In this document: positions 50,258 to 61,789 of the stretch, one piece after another
Position numbering within the stretch: the stretch's first letter is position 1
How the letters are laid out: each line of letters starts with the position of its first letter
Assembly: GCA_035578175.1 (NCBI GenBank)
Contig: JAQMRL010000007.1
Location: 44,707,391 to 44,771,390 of the forward strand
Reading direction: 5' to 3'
DNA length: 64,000 bases
From: Catonia carolina
Taxonomy: Eukaryota; Arthropoda; Insecta; Hemiptera; Achilidae
Program-made: the position numbers and the translations under genes
Notes under the pieces: generated by a model
Told to the model about the DNA's origin: nothing
The model's database searches: none
Seen by the model: only the letters and a program-made list of their open reading frames with translations

Positions 50258-53200
50258 CTATATACCTAATCTGGTGGCATTCTCACTTAACCAATTTTTA
50301 TAAAGATTCAATTTATTATCTTCAGGTGTAACATGTCTCCATTCATTCACACAAAATATCCTGTACGAGTCATTTCCATACTTGCCGATACCATGGAGTT
50401 CTTCAGGATACGTCCAATCCTTTTCTAAGAAATCAACTGCAACAGAAATGAGTGTTTCAGCTAAGAACAAATAAATTGATTGAGATCACCTGATGCAAGT
50501 GTTAACTGATTTAGGCAGAGGTTCTGTGCATCTTCATGATCACAGGATATTAAGCTAGTTATTCTGTGTTGGCATCCACCAGATGTTTTCTGTCCTAAAG
50601 TGGGTTTTTTTTAAATGGAGGTTAGAATTACAACGTATGTTAAACCCAAACAAAAATTTTATTTTACAATTTAAATGTCATTTTTAATTGGATCTGACTT
50701 ATTTATTTGCAGTTTCAAACATTTTTATAAAAATAATATTGAAGCTGAGTGAAATAGTAATGCAAATATGGACAAATTAAGAAATCTGGTGTGAAACACC
50801 CACACAACTTTCTCTTGCCAATGTAAATAATTAACCATATAACCTAACATTAGTAATAAAATATCAGAAATAAACAAAAAAAACTAACTTCAATAATGAT
50901 AACTTTATTTTAATTATGAGTGAAAGACGTACAATGAAAATCAACCTCAGTTTGGTTCAAAAATGCAGAAAATCTTTCTTTCACGCTAAACTACGCTCAG
51001 TAGTGAAAAATTCTCTAAAAAAAAGTTGTAGATCTTTTAATTTCCTATAAATTTGATTATACACTTTTGTCACTGAAATCTTAAAAAATCAATTTTTTTA
51101 CATGTTTTCGTGAGAAAAAAACAAAATTGTTAATTACCGCGAAACTAAGTGTTATACAAAAAAATGTTTGAAATCAAAGTTGTAGGATTTTAAATTTTCT
51201 ACAACTTTTGTTATATATATTTTTGCGCTAAAATGCATACTAAAGTCGCAATCTTAGAAAAACAATGTTTTACGAGAAAACAGCCTCCCCAAGAATTTCA
51301 GCAGACATGGTGAAAAAGAGCATAAAAAATTTAGTAGCAATTTTTAAAAAAATCATAGGAGCCATTTTTGAGAAAATCGCAAAAAAGTGAAAAATTACAC
51401 GAATAAATTACCACTTCTAGAACAGCACTAAGCAGAGTTAAAAACTACAAAGGGGAAGATCCTGCACTCAATACCAGCTAGGTTCTTCAGATTATTGCAC
51501 TATAAAATTCACTGTACCAATGTATTCCATACCTGAACCCATAATAGCGACCAATAACCAAAACAGTTGACCTACTTAAACTCATTTGTCTTAAATATCA
51601 AATTAGCATTTTGGAAGGCCAATACTGATTTTAATACTTTTTGTTTTAACTTAGCTGGAGAAGATCACAAAATTAAATGAAAGTTCCAGCAAAGTCCAAA
51701 TATCTTTCATACGTCTATTAGACTCCACTTCAGTGTAAAAATATTTTAACTATTTGTCATGTATCATAAAACAGATTATTCTTAGCAGGACATTTGGGTA
51801 TCGCATAAGAAATCGTGCGGACATTAGGATATCTGATGAAGTTACGTTAGAAAGACTCAACCTGAAGTCCTTTAGCATTTAGATACATATGTAAACAGAA
51901 TTTAAGTCTATATTACTTATGATATGTATTGGGACTGAATGTGTATTTTCACTAATTGTAATAAATTACACAAGCACATTCATGTCACTACTTGCAGAAC
52001 TTCAATTAGAATGAAAGGAATTTATTTTAAAAATTGTCTACCTACTTGTAAACTTTATAATTATTGAGCTTCGGACATTTTGAATTCCTAGTGGAGTTAA
52101 ATATTTGATTATATCTTCCTGCTCTGCTGCTAGAAGCGCTTGTGGAGTAGGCCATCTCTCTAGAAATTTCAGTATTTGAGGTACCGCCTTCTTTGCTGAA
52201 ACAATTTTGAACAAGTCAAAATTTAATTCACATCAATAAAAGTCTTGCTCTAATGAAAGAAAAATATAGAGAATAGTATTAATTCATCATGAAGTTTTGT
52301 TTTTCCCAACATGAATTTTACTCTTGAAACTTGGAAGAACTTTTGCCCATTTAAAATAACGTCAGAGCTATGTCTCCGATTTGTCAGTGCAGTCCTGTCA
52401 TAGAAATGAAAATCAAAGAGTTAATTGACATATTTCCCTATTCCCTAACTAATAGGTCTGGAAAAAATCTGTTGTTGTTGTTTAGGTCAAGAGCCGAAAG
52501 GCTGGTTTGAACCTTTAGAGGTTTTACTAAGTAGAACGAGGAGCGAGGTTGTTTACCATTGCCTTCCTCTCTGAGTGGAAAATTACGCTTATCAGCATGC
52601 CAGGCCCTCTAAAAAGCACATATTTTCCACTCTGCAAATGACACATTCATTTCATTCACCACAGGATCTGGCTGTATAATGAAATTCATTACTTCCAGAG
52701 GAGATAACTCTGATTAGTGTCTTTTACACCTCTACCTCTTCTGTTCTTAAATGATTCAGTCATTTAATTGGCTGACCATGTGATAAGAAACAGAACTATT
52801 TATTTTAGTCCTGCAATGAACAGATTGAGTGTAAATAATCTGACACTCCACCTGTCTGTTATGGGCAGGGAAAAAGTCTACCAGAGTTAAAACAGGCTTC
52901 TGGTTTGCTTAGACGTACAATAAAACCAATATTCTATTTTTCCAAACGCAATAAAAAGATAATATATCTTCGATATTAGCCCCCTTTTACACGATCAGTT
53001 AAACTGATATGTAAACATCAAAACTGAGGGTTAGAACTGAACCTGAAAGCTGGCTCGATGAGAAAACCATCAAGCCACTCAGTTCAAACAGCCGTATGTA
53101 CAGAAGCTTCAGTTCATTTCTAATTTCTTTTGTAATCTTGTCCGTACCTGATGTCAAATGAAGGGTCTAGTATCAAAACCAGCCACATCCAAAAATGTTT

Positions 53201-55154
53201 TTTTGTTTCTGTTCTTTTTTAAAAGTGTTCAATGTTATGAACATAATAAATGGGAGGATCTGCATGAAAATGCTCAAAGAAATTCTCAAGTTATTTCCAA
53301 AACAAGCCACATCCATATTTAGAGAAATAGCTAGTAGGTGGGTTAGTCCACTTCTGTGGTCAACTAAATTATATTTTATCAAAAACAATGAAGTTTTGTA
53401 GTTAAGGCAGTTATGTTAAGACAATTTTATTATAACATTGTTTAATTTAGTTACTAGGTTAGAGTACTATTCAAGTGATTATTTTCAATTACTTGAAAAA
53501 TATCAATTTCGAACAATTTAATTTTAGAACGCAGTACTCTTTAAAAAGTGTATTTTTTATAATTTATAATTAGGAGTACTTTATTAAATTAGTTGAAATG
53601 ATCAAATTCATTACTCACCCTAGTAAAAATAAAACCATGATTTTTTCACAACAAAACAGTAAACCTTTGTTTCAAAACCAGCCATATTAAAAAAAAATTA
53701 CATTTCCTAGATTTTGAAAAGGCATATTTTTATTATATTTATTCACATTAATACGCCTTCTTATAACTTGAACTAATAACTAAGACAGTAGATACTCCAG
53801 TTTAAATTTAAACAGTTTTTTGAAATGGATGTGGCTGATTTTGATACTAGACCCCTCAAATAATGAATTGGTGACTACTTTCATTAAATTATATCGCAGT
53901 TTTCCATGAAGGACTCAAGTTGTTCCCATAATACATTCAAATGAGAAGATATATATATAACAAATTGTTAATTAGGTACCAAGAAAACAATAAATCAGCA
54001 ATGAAAATAATGATGCTAGCAAAAATGAGACAGGTATTATCTTTTTTTGTAACCATCTTTTACTCCAATTAGATCTCTTTTTCCTTTGGTTTCTTAATGC
54101 TTACGACAGCCCAATTGCAATAAGCAGATTTTTGTCCATTACTGTGAAAACTGAACTGAAAATAGTAGAAGCGTATTTTTGTTAACTGAATTGAAACGGA
54201 AACTGATATGAGAACTGAACTGCCATGTAAACGGGGGATTAGAGCTATTGATCAAAAAGTGTTCACTGAATAATGAAAGCAAAGGCATGTTCTTGATAAC
54301 CTTTCAATTGGGTTTTCATTCATGTCCATGCATGAGCTCTATGCTTCATTTGCCATCTAATGGACATTTGTACAGCCATTAAGGCACAACATGCTCTATA
54401 GAGAAAAAAATGAACCTGCAATCCTACATAGGTATTAATTATCTTTTTTTCATTAACACAACTCTGTAACAGGATCTAAACTTTGCCCATAAGGGGAAGC
54501 AATCCTCAAGCTAATTAACACATAGATATGTAAAAAGTAATCTATTTTTAAATGAACAAATTTCCGATACAAAGCAAAATATCACAAGTGTTAATTGTCC
54601 TGGTAAAGGCAATGTTTCTCAGTAGGTTCAACATTAACTAAATACAAACTTATGAAGGAAATTCAAAGCTGATATGCTCCTGGATAAAATAGTTAGCTTT
54701 TTACATATAGAATACCCATTGAATAAATATAAGTAAATTTATAAATTTAAGTACATATAAATTTAAAACCATATACACACAAATAAATAAGAATAAAAAG
54801 TGTGATGTGAAACCTACCATGAGTTTTTGTTAGAAAAATAGTGGCAATAAGCAACTGCCAAGGGTTATGGTATAAATCTTCTTGTATGAGACAGTATGGA
54901 GATCTGGGTGGCAACCACACACACTGATCACTCTGTTGCTGATTTTTGAAGTAAGCTGATTTCTTGCCTTTATATTTTTCATTCAAAGCTTGTCTGTACC
55001 GTTGACCAGGTCGCCTTCTAAATAGCTTACAATTTGACGTAAATGGTTTAGATTTTAAGATATCAAACTGAGCACTTTTTTCATCCACGGATACCTCATT
55101 ATCACATTTAAATGTTTTCTTGGCACAAGTCTCATCACTCTGAGAAGATAACAT
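50258..55154 (-). CDS. Mbd4: MBD4-type thymine/uracil DNA glycosylase (join of complement 54818..55154, 52046..52195, 50258..50436)
   Basis: Nuclear base-excision repair glycosylase removing T or U opposite G, especially at deaminated methyl-CpG. Three exons join in phase (1, 1) with GT/AG borders to 666 nt and 221 aa. Exon 1 has a basic linker and then [31 protein letters not shown], the start of the glycosylase fold. Exon 2 has [15 protein letters not shown] and [14 protein letters not shown]. Exon 3 has the helix-hairpin-helix [20 protein letters not shown], in which D185 matches the catalytic Asp, and ends [15 protein letters not shown]. Exon 3 is taken from the acceptor gttgcag (50437), because only this gives the vertebrate spacing IIKFT-I-DFLEKDW; the upstream ttcttag would add residues. 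No methyl-CpG-binding domain is visible. The frame stays open about 110 nt above ATG 55154 without another ATG, so an upstream exon is possible. Confidence 0.92.
50786..51425 (-). mobile_element. partial CTTTCTCTTGCC repeat unit in Mbd4 intron 2
   Basis: Starts aatctggtgtgaaacaccca, then caactttctcttgccaatg, and matches the inner two thirds of the 21715-22630 arm. It stops near 51420 within cacgaataaattaccacttc. Confidence 0.7.
51425..51890 (+). pseudogene. possible LINE reverse transcriptase scrap
   Basis: The plus strand reads [18 protein letters not shown], then stops and shifts, and later [20 protein letters not shown]. The phrases resemble C-terminal LINE sequence, but nothing longer is intact. 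It lies antisense in Mbd4 intron 2. Confidence 0.3.
52471..52869 (-). mobile_element. (AAC)n-tailed SINE-like element, copy D
   Basis: Reversed copy: starts gttgttgttgtttaggtcaa (complement of the AAC tail) and ends in the head cctgtctgttatgggcagg. Flanks gaaaaaatct (52461-52470) and gaaaaagtct (52870-52879) form a 10-bp target duplication with one mismatch. It lies in Mbd4 intron 1. Confidence 0.8.
53162..53855. mobile_element. MITE with ~29-bp inverted termini and 8-bp target duplication
   Basis: AGGGTCTAGTATCAAAACCA.. at the left is inverted at the right (..GATTTTGATACTAGACCCC). The flanks tcaaatga and tcaaataa differ at one of eight bases. The word aa-cagccacatcca recurs subterminally (53178, 53303, 53670). 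An 8-bp duplication fits hAT-like elements; the family is otherwise unrecognised. It lies in Mbd4 intron 1. Confidence 0.75.
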
Positions 55155-55917
55155 ACTGTTATTACAAGAAGAGTCTGCTTTAGGAGTTGATGAATTCTTC
55201 GGATAAGGTGTATATAGTACAAAACTGCTTACATTTGAGAAACTTTCTGAAACTTTTAACAGTCTTTACAATTGACATAATAAGTTTTAAAGTTGTACCG
55301 ACTCTAAATTTTTCTAGCAATTCTTCCGATATTATAGAGGTTTTTTTAAAAATTGCGGCATTCGAAGAAAGAAATAAAAACAGGTATATCACCAAGGCAA
55401 CACAATTAGTATGAGCTAACAATTATAATTTAATACAGAACAGGTACAACAACCACATCATGTAAATCCCAGGAAACGTCACGCATATATTACATACGAA
55501 TACTTGATAGAAACACTTAAAATTAAAAGTAGTTAAAACAATTCAAGAGTAAAAACGTAGACTAATTATCAACAAGACTCCGAGTTACTGTCACAAACAG
55601 CTGTTCAGACATGTGCTCAGAGGCGGGAACGATGACAGGGTTAACACTTTTTGTTATAATTTTATAGTAATGTAGAATAGAAAGCAATGAAATAAACAAG
55701 ACAGGACATTTTTTGTTAACTGTCACTTGTTACATCCACAGGTCGATTAAACCAACTTCAACAAAAGTTGGATTTGTCATATATGACTGTATACTCAAAA
55801 AGGTTCGCGAAATGTCTTATTATTTTGTGGGCGATTTTTGAAGCAATGTTAAATTAGTGACAACAAACATAGCAACTAATTAATTCTTGCTTTCATAAAA
55901 GTATAATTGTCTTAGGA
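55155..55917. other. 5' region of Mbd4
   Basis: Minus-strand frame continuity extends to an in-frame TAA near 55268 without an ATG. tttcag near 55247 could be an acceptor joining an upstream exon. The 80-codon minus frame 55422-55180 is in another frame and ends before the glycosylase frame, so I do not join them. No clear promoter element. Confidence 0.35.
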
Positions 55918-55972
55918 ATTAAACAAAACCTAAAAAAAAATTAAACAAAACCAAAGTAAATTAAACAAAACC
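55918..55972. repeat. short tandem repeat, ttaaacaaaacc units
   Basis: Three units, ttaaacaaaacc, separated by an A-run and aaagtaaa. Simple intergenic repeat. Confidence 0.7.
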
Positions 55973-56702
55973 GGTGTGGACATTGTTTACCGTACTGCTA
56001 GGATTGCCTCATTAATGGCGCGTTTTGTTTTTTGTATTTGTAGTCTTCCGGCTGATTTAGATAGTTTTTGCAAATACTTAATGAACCAATGAGAGTAATT
56101 AAACAACCAGTGATAGCGAATGAAAGTTTTTTAAAATTACAAAGTAAGTTAATTCCAAACTAATCGTTTGATAATATGCCCCTTAGAAATTCTTGTGCGT
56201 TGCAGATTTTAGGTTAGAGAGTTTGACGATTACTAATCTAAACATGTATTGTATAATAACTGTTGTATTGTAGGGTTTATCGGTAAAATATTTAATGCAA
56301 TAATCAAATGAAGTGAAATTGTATCTATCTATACTGTGTTAACTCTAGTTGATTGCTGTTAAAAGTTTATTTGTACCGGCAGACTGGCATTTTGTTATGT
56401 GAATATGAACTTATGAATCTGCTTATTGGATTCTTACCCTTATGAATACAGATTTGTGCTTCCTGACTTAGTTTTCTCACAGCCGATACGTCTAATACTC
56501 CCAACATTCTTTCTGTTCATATAGACTGGCGTCTGGATCACTAATTTTGTTTAATTAGTTTTATGGAATGTAAATCCAGGTTCACAAGAGATAGAAGATA
56601 TTCAGGTATTGAATACTTCTTCATTCTCTTAGATAGTGACAGAACATATGCAGTTGCTTTAACTTCAAATTTTCTAGCAGTTTTCTAGTTAATAACGCTG
56701 AT
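55973..56702. other. intergenic, nothing recognised
   Basis: AT-rich without coding motifs. Confidence 0.4.
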
Positions 56703-56712
56703 AATTTTCAAA

Positions 56713-57111
56713 ATGCCCAAAATGGGCAGGTGGAGTGTTACTTTAATTGCACTCTATCTGTTTGGTCCAGGGCTAAAAAAAATAGTTCTGTTTCTTATCA
56801 CACAGTCAGCCACTTATATGACTGAACTATTTAAGAACAGAAGAGGTAGAGGTGTAAAAGACACTAGTCAGAGTTATCTCCTCTGAGAGTAATGAATTTC
56901 ACTATGCAGCCAGACCCTGTGGTGAATGAAGTGAAGGTGTCATTTTCAGAGTGGAAAGTGAGTGCTTTTCGGAGGGCCTGGCATGCTGATAAGCATACTC
57001 TTTCAACTCAGTGAGAAAGGCAATTGTAAACCACCTTACTCCTCGTTTTTACTTAGTAAAACCTCTAGAGGTTCAAACCAGCCTTTCAGCTGTTGACCTA
57101 AACAACAACAC
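56713..57111 (+). mobile_element. (AAC)n-tailed SINE-like element, copy E
   Basis: Head atgcccaaaatgggcaggtg, tail ctaaacaacaacac. The flanks aattttcaaa (56703-56712) and aatttttcaaa (57112-57122) form a target duplication. A B-box-like GGTTCAAACC lies near the 3' end. Confidence 0.8.
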
Positions 57112-57721
57112 AATTTTTCAAAGGTAGTTTTGTGGCATTGCTAACATTTTTGTTGAAATAAAATGAAGCTAAAGTGAAGTTGGTGCATCCTACCTAAGGT
57201 GGCCTTTTTTTTATTGAATATGGGAAATCCAGACAGCAAGTCGAATGAACATTCCTGTAACCCAAGGTTGATGTGTTTCAGTGCCAAGGGCCCAATGGGA
57301 TAAGGCAAATACCGCTAAAAGAGCATTTCACAGTCTGACAATCTTCCATTCTGGTAGTATCACATGGGGTTGCTGGGTTCTGGCCGGTTGGACTGTGTGC
57401 CTCTTAGCTCTTAGAATTACTATAATCAGTGCTGCTCCAGTTGTTATAAATCTACTGGCTCAACAGCCTCTCAAGTGACATCTTCAGTTTCCTCACCTGC
57501 TGTAACTAAAGTGGTTAATATTCCTGCCTCCTACGTAGATCTAAAAATCTTGTTAGATTCTAATTTAAGGAGATTGTGTTGCCTAACCACCCTATGAGTT
57601 ATATGTAACTTTCATCAGCTAAAGTATACCATTTATCACATTTGCCAGTGATTAAAGAAGGAGCATGATGAATGACAGTTGCCAAGGGTTAAATTCATTA
57701 TTCACACACATTTATTTTTAA

Positions 57722-58272
57722 CCCTTTATAGGGCAGTACTATGGGGGGAAATATATATGTTGTGAAACGTTAAATTTTGCTGTACAGGGACTTGAATAAT
57801 GTATTTCTAGTGCCAGAACACTAAGATATTTCTTTATTTTGATGTTTAAGCCCTGGTAAGTATACTTACCAAGGAAAGTTTTTTGAAACAGAAATCACAT
57901 AATGTTTAGCAGTAAGAATGCTTATTAAAACAACTTGTAGTACTATATAAAAAAACAATATGTAGAATAACTTATCTTAACTTTATGGCAGCATGAATGC
58001 TGCTTTCGGTAAAAAACTAGAATTTTATAAGCACTGTACAAAAGTAACAACAAAACAAATCGATAACCTACGCTAGTATGAATCTTTACCACATTCTTGC
58101 ACTCACGAAGAAAATGGTCACTGCGCGCTAATTTCAATATGCGGATAGCCTACTTACCAGAGAACATCTATAACACCATAAAATACCAATAAGGTTCAAC
58201 TACATAGTTTATTCTGGAATAAAATCGACCTATTGCCAGTAGTAAGTATACTTACCAAAGACCTATAAAGGG
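57722..58272. mobile_element. piggyBac-like MITE
   Basis: TTAA at 57718-57721 and 58273-58276 flanks inverted termini CCCTTTATAGG. Subterminal palindromes ggtaagtatacttacc (57855) and agtaagtatactta (58241) lie inside both ends. TTAA duplication with CCC.. termini is the piggyBac hallmark. 551 bp, with no transposase. Confidence 0.75.
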
Positions 58273-58552
58273 TTAATCCACACTAACAGGAATTTTCAAA
58301 ATTTGCTTTAATAGGTTTTATCCCATGAGATAAATCTAAAGATCAAGAAAGATTAGTGCATTTGATATAGTTGACATTTTTTTCAACGTTCTACTTTATG
58401 TAAATGCCGGTTAAATGTACTAGGCCTATGTATCCATCTTCAGTTGTAGTGGGCAGTAGGCTTGAAGCTCATCAACAGTACATGCTTACAAAAATAATGT
58501 TTAGTTCTGCTTGGGTGAATTCAGTAAGATAGTAACTTTTAAGATGTAAGTA

Positions 58553-58598
58553 AGATGGCCATTGCAGATAGTACAATTACTATCTGCAATGGCCATCT
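58553..58598. repeat. perfect 21-bp hairpin abutting the foldback element
   Basis: agatggccattgcagatagt plus a, loop caat, then the exact inverse ending ggccatct at 58598. It is outside the foldback family consensus. Confidence 0.85.
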
Positions 58599-58960
58599 AA
58601 CGGGTGTTTTATTAAGGACGCAACCCTGTTTATAAGAAGATAGAAGTAATACATCGGTAAATTTTCTGTTCCCAATCGGTATGTTGGCAACAGTGTACTC
58701 AAGTCCAACTACCTAAGACAGTTAAAATGTTCCAGTCAAACATTAGTGTGGTGACTTGGAAAAAACCATTGCTGACACAATATAACGAAACGACTGCTGT
58801 CATCATACTAATGCTTGACTGGAACATTTTAACTGTCTTAGGTAGTTGGCCTTGAGTAAACTGTTGCCAACATACCAATTGGGGGACAGAAAATTTACTG
58901 ATGTATTACTTCTATCTTCTTATAATCAGGGTCGCGTCCGTAATAAAACACCCGTTAGAT
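58595..58960. mobile_element. foldback element, short form
   Basis: Outer ends atctaacgggtgttttatta / taataaaacacccgttagat are inverted. The arms are about 150-170 bp and carry the same landmarks as the element at 9199-9798 (taatacatcggtaaattttc, atgttggcaac, tgttccagtcaaacatta). This copy has lost most of the central spacer. Confidence 0.8.
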
Positions 58961-59468
58961 AATTTATTTTATTTATTTATTTGTTTTATTTAGTTAAACA
59001 TAATACAATTATTGCTATACTAACCTATTTACAATATTTTTAACTAAATATACTTATACACAAAAACTCTTCTTCACTAAGAGTTCTGTCCGCGCATAGG
59101 AGTAAACAAAAAAATTATTTAGACAAATTTATATATACTAATAACTACTATAAAAAATACTATTATAAAATCTAAAAAGGGTACAAGAAAAACATTAAAC
59201 ATTTTTTGTTAAAAGCATTAAAATAAATGATAAATACCATTAAATTTATATAAAAAAAAGATAATAAAATTTTTAAACATTACCTTAGATTATGTACAAT
59301 TGTATTAATAGAGAAAAACTTCTTTTTTCAATAACTAAAACTACTTTACAATAATTTTAGGGAATACATGTGGATATTTTTACTTATGAGAATTAATTCA
59401 ATTAATGAGGACAGAAACAAACAAAAAAACTACTGTAATGAGGAAAGCAAAAAATAATCAGAGAACAG

Positions 59469-59807
59469 TTATTTTAAAACTAGGAAAAGTTTCTCAAGTT
59501 CTTGCTCGTTTATCAATAGGATGTGATATTTAAGTTTATGTTTCATACGATGTGGTGATATAATACTGTGTAAATACGATGGAAGTGTGTTGACGAACCG
59601 CCCCTCAAGATAGAGAAATGACTTCTGAAAAAATGTACTATTTGGTTTTCTTGCCCTTATTTTTCCAGCATTCCTAGTAAAACAATTGGTTTTATTGAGA
59701 TCAATTATTACTTTGCGGTTACCACACGCCCAATAGAATTGAAGGAGCACCTTATACACAAATAAATGCCTGAGAGGTAGGACTCCAAATTCTTGGAATA
59801 GGCTCAT
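59469..59807 (-). pseudogene. non-LTR retrotransposon C-terminal fragment
   Basis: A minus frame of 112 codons: LPLRHLFVYKVLLQFYWACG, FTRNAGKIRARKPNSTFFQK, SFLYLEGRFVNTLPSYLHSI. The TRN..R-P-NSTFFQKSF-Y-G-R--N-LP pattern is the conserved C-terminal region after the thumb in Jockey/CR1-like LINE reverse transcriptases. No upstream polymerase motifs are seen within the window, so this is a 5'-truncated copy. Confidence 0.6.
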
Positions 59808-59972
59808 ATGATCGCGCTTTTTGTATCCATTAATAGCGTATAGAAAAGATATAATGAATTAATTGAGTAAAAATAATATAAATGATAATTTAAATGAACG
59901 GAGAAAGTGGCCTTCAGTAGATATTCGTTAGTTTGATAGATCAGCTTGTTTTTATACTTTGTTTTTATTTCA

Positions 59973-60195
59973 GAGAGTGATGCACAATGATGTTGGATGA
60001 TGATGACCATGACTATGATACCATGACTATTATCTATGATGATGGTCACAGTGAATTGTTAGAAGATGAAGACACGACCATGCCATTCTCATATCTTTTT
60101 CAGTACTGTATTACACCTTCATTACATGATGCATCCTTTCATATCGGAAGATTATTCGTATGCTGCGCTATCTTTAGGATAGTCGCCCAATATTG
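59973..60195 (+). other. exon-like segment of uncertain status
   Basis: An acceptor-like tttttatttcag (59972) and a strong donor GTAAGTAC (60196) bracket 223 nt with ATGATG at 59987 opening a frame: MMLDDDDHDYDTMTIIYDDG, HSELLEDEDTTMPFSYLF, HIGRLFVCCAIFRIVAQY. All frames stop before the ATG, so it would be a start-codon exon with spliced 5' UTR. The acidic start may just be a gat-repeat. I do not recognise the protein and see no partner exon. Confidence 0.2.
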
Positions 60196-60429
60196 TAAGT
60201 ACTTGAAATCAATTTAGGCCTATATCAACAAGTAATAAATCTATATTACTATAGTTCACAGCAAAAATATTTTTTGCCTACTGCATGTTTCAAAAACAGT
60301 AAAAATCTGCAGATCCAAGTTCATAAAATTCTAGGCGATTGCTGTTTCAACTATTAAATAAGTAAGATTAACATTATTTATTAAGTCATTTTATATATAC
60401 GTACTGTTTTGGCAGTTAAAACGATATAC

Positions 60430-60775
60430 ATTTTCTATTTTATATAATGAATTTATATAATAAATTACATTAACCTTCCTTTTTAACTGCGTCAACTTTT
60501 ATTTTCACTTACACGTGTTTCGGTGGATCCACCATCATCAGAGTAAATAACAAATCATTGAAACTAAAAACTTTATTCATTAAAAATCTACAGAAGATGA
60601 CACATCTTCAGTCATTTGTATAAAACTGATTTAAAATTAAATTCCTTTAATTTTTCCCTTCTCATGTTCACTGTAGATAGTAGCAGCAGTCAATATCACT
60701 TCATCATTCGTAAATTTGACCTGTTCATTCAAAATGTCCTGCTTTTGCTCTTTTAAATATTTATAAGTATGTTAA
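60430..60775 (-). pseudogene. Penelope-like 3' end, minus arm of second inverted pair
   Basis: The minus strand carries LKEQKQDILNEQVKF-type coding tail (LNEQ, AATIYS) ending about 60655, then the tgatgatggtggatccac and acacgtgtaagtga blocks. It joins its inverted partner directly at about 60773. Confidence 0.65.
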
Positions 60776-61530
60776 AAGAGCAAAAGCAGGACATTTTGAA
60801 TGAACAGGAAAATTTAGTCAAATTTCAGTAAAATTTAGGAATGATGAAGTGATATTGACTGCTGCTACTATCTACAGTGAACATGAGAAGGGAAAAATTA
60901 AAGAAAGTTAATTTTAAGTCAGTTTTATACAAATGACTGAAGATGTATCATCTTCTGTAGATTTTTAATGAATAAAGTTTTTAGTTTCAATTATATGTTA
61001 TTTACTCTGATGATGGTGGAACATGCCCACAATAGACAGGTGGAGTGTCAAATTATTTACACTCAATCTGTTTGTTGCAGGGCTAAAATAACTAGTTCTG
61101 TTTCTTATCACATGATTAGCCAATTAAATGACTGAATCATTTAAGAACAGAAGAGGTAGAGGTGTAAAAGACACTAATCAGAGTTGTCTCCTCTGAAAGT
61201 AATGAATTTCATTATACAGCCAGACCCTGTGGTGAATGAAGTGAAGGTGTCATTTGCAGTGCAGAAAATATGTGATTTTCAGAGGGCCCGGCATGCTGAT
61301 AAGCGTACTTTTCCACCCAGTGAGGAAGGTAATTGTAAACCACCTCACTCCTCGTTTTACTTAGTAAAACCTCTATAGGTTCAAACCAGCCTTTCGGCTG
61401 ATGACCTAAACAACAACGATGGTGGATCCACCAAAACACGTGTAAGTGAAAATAAAAGTTGACACAGTTAAAAAGGAAGGTTAATGAAATTTATTATATA
61501 AAATAGAATTAATTTCAAACTGCAGGATGC
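60776..61530 (+). pseudogene. Penelope-like 3' end, plus arm, split by SINE copy F
   Basis: Inverted copy of 60430-60775 with a ~20-bp insertion near 60808. It is interrupted at gatggtgga (61012-61020) and resumes at 61418 with gatggtggatccacc, ending ttcaaactgcaggatgcatt. Confidence 0.7.
61021..61417 (+). mobile_element. (AAC)n-tailed SINE-like element, copy F, intact with 9-bp target duplication
   Basis: 397 bp from acatgcccacaatagacagg to ..gacctaaacaacaac, flanked by identical gatggtgga (61012-61020, 61418-61426). It is inserted in a Penelope-like remnant, so the pre-insertion sequence is known from the sister arm. The ends are not inverted repeats. The variable-length target duplications and simple-repeat tail point to retrotransposition. 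Confidence 0.88.
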
Positions 61531-61789
61531 ATTATAAAAATTTATTTTTGAATGAAGATATACATTTTGTTCGTATAATAATATATTAGTTGGGTCAGCC
61601 TAGTCCATCAACTGGCTGAGAATCTCTATTAATCAACAACAGTTTGCCGAGTAACTTTGTAGTCAAATTCACAAATTCATACATAATCGATATGAAAGAT
61701 ACACAGAACAGCAAAAAAAGTTGTTGTATGGAGTACGTTTTCGATGCACAACTTATAAATTGTTTTTCTTCAGTAAATTAATATTTACT

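Noticed and set aside
55180..55422. 80-codon minus frame just upstream of Mbd4 exon 1 as an extra N-terminal exon
   Set aside because: It is in a different frame, overlaps the glycosylase frame and ends in a stop; no donor/acceptor pair joins them sensibly.
60000..60060. Acidic GAT-repeat coding as proof of a gene
   Set aside because: Simple trinucleotide-like repetition could produce it; kept only as a low-confidence exon-like block.
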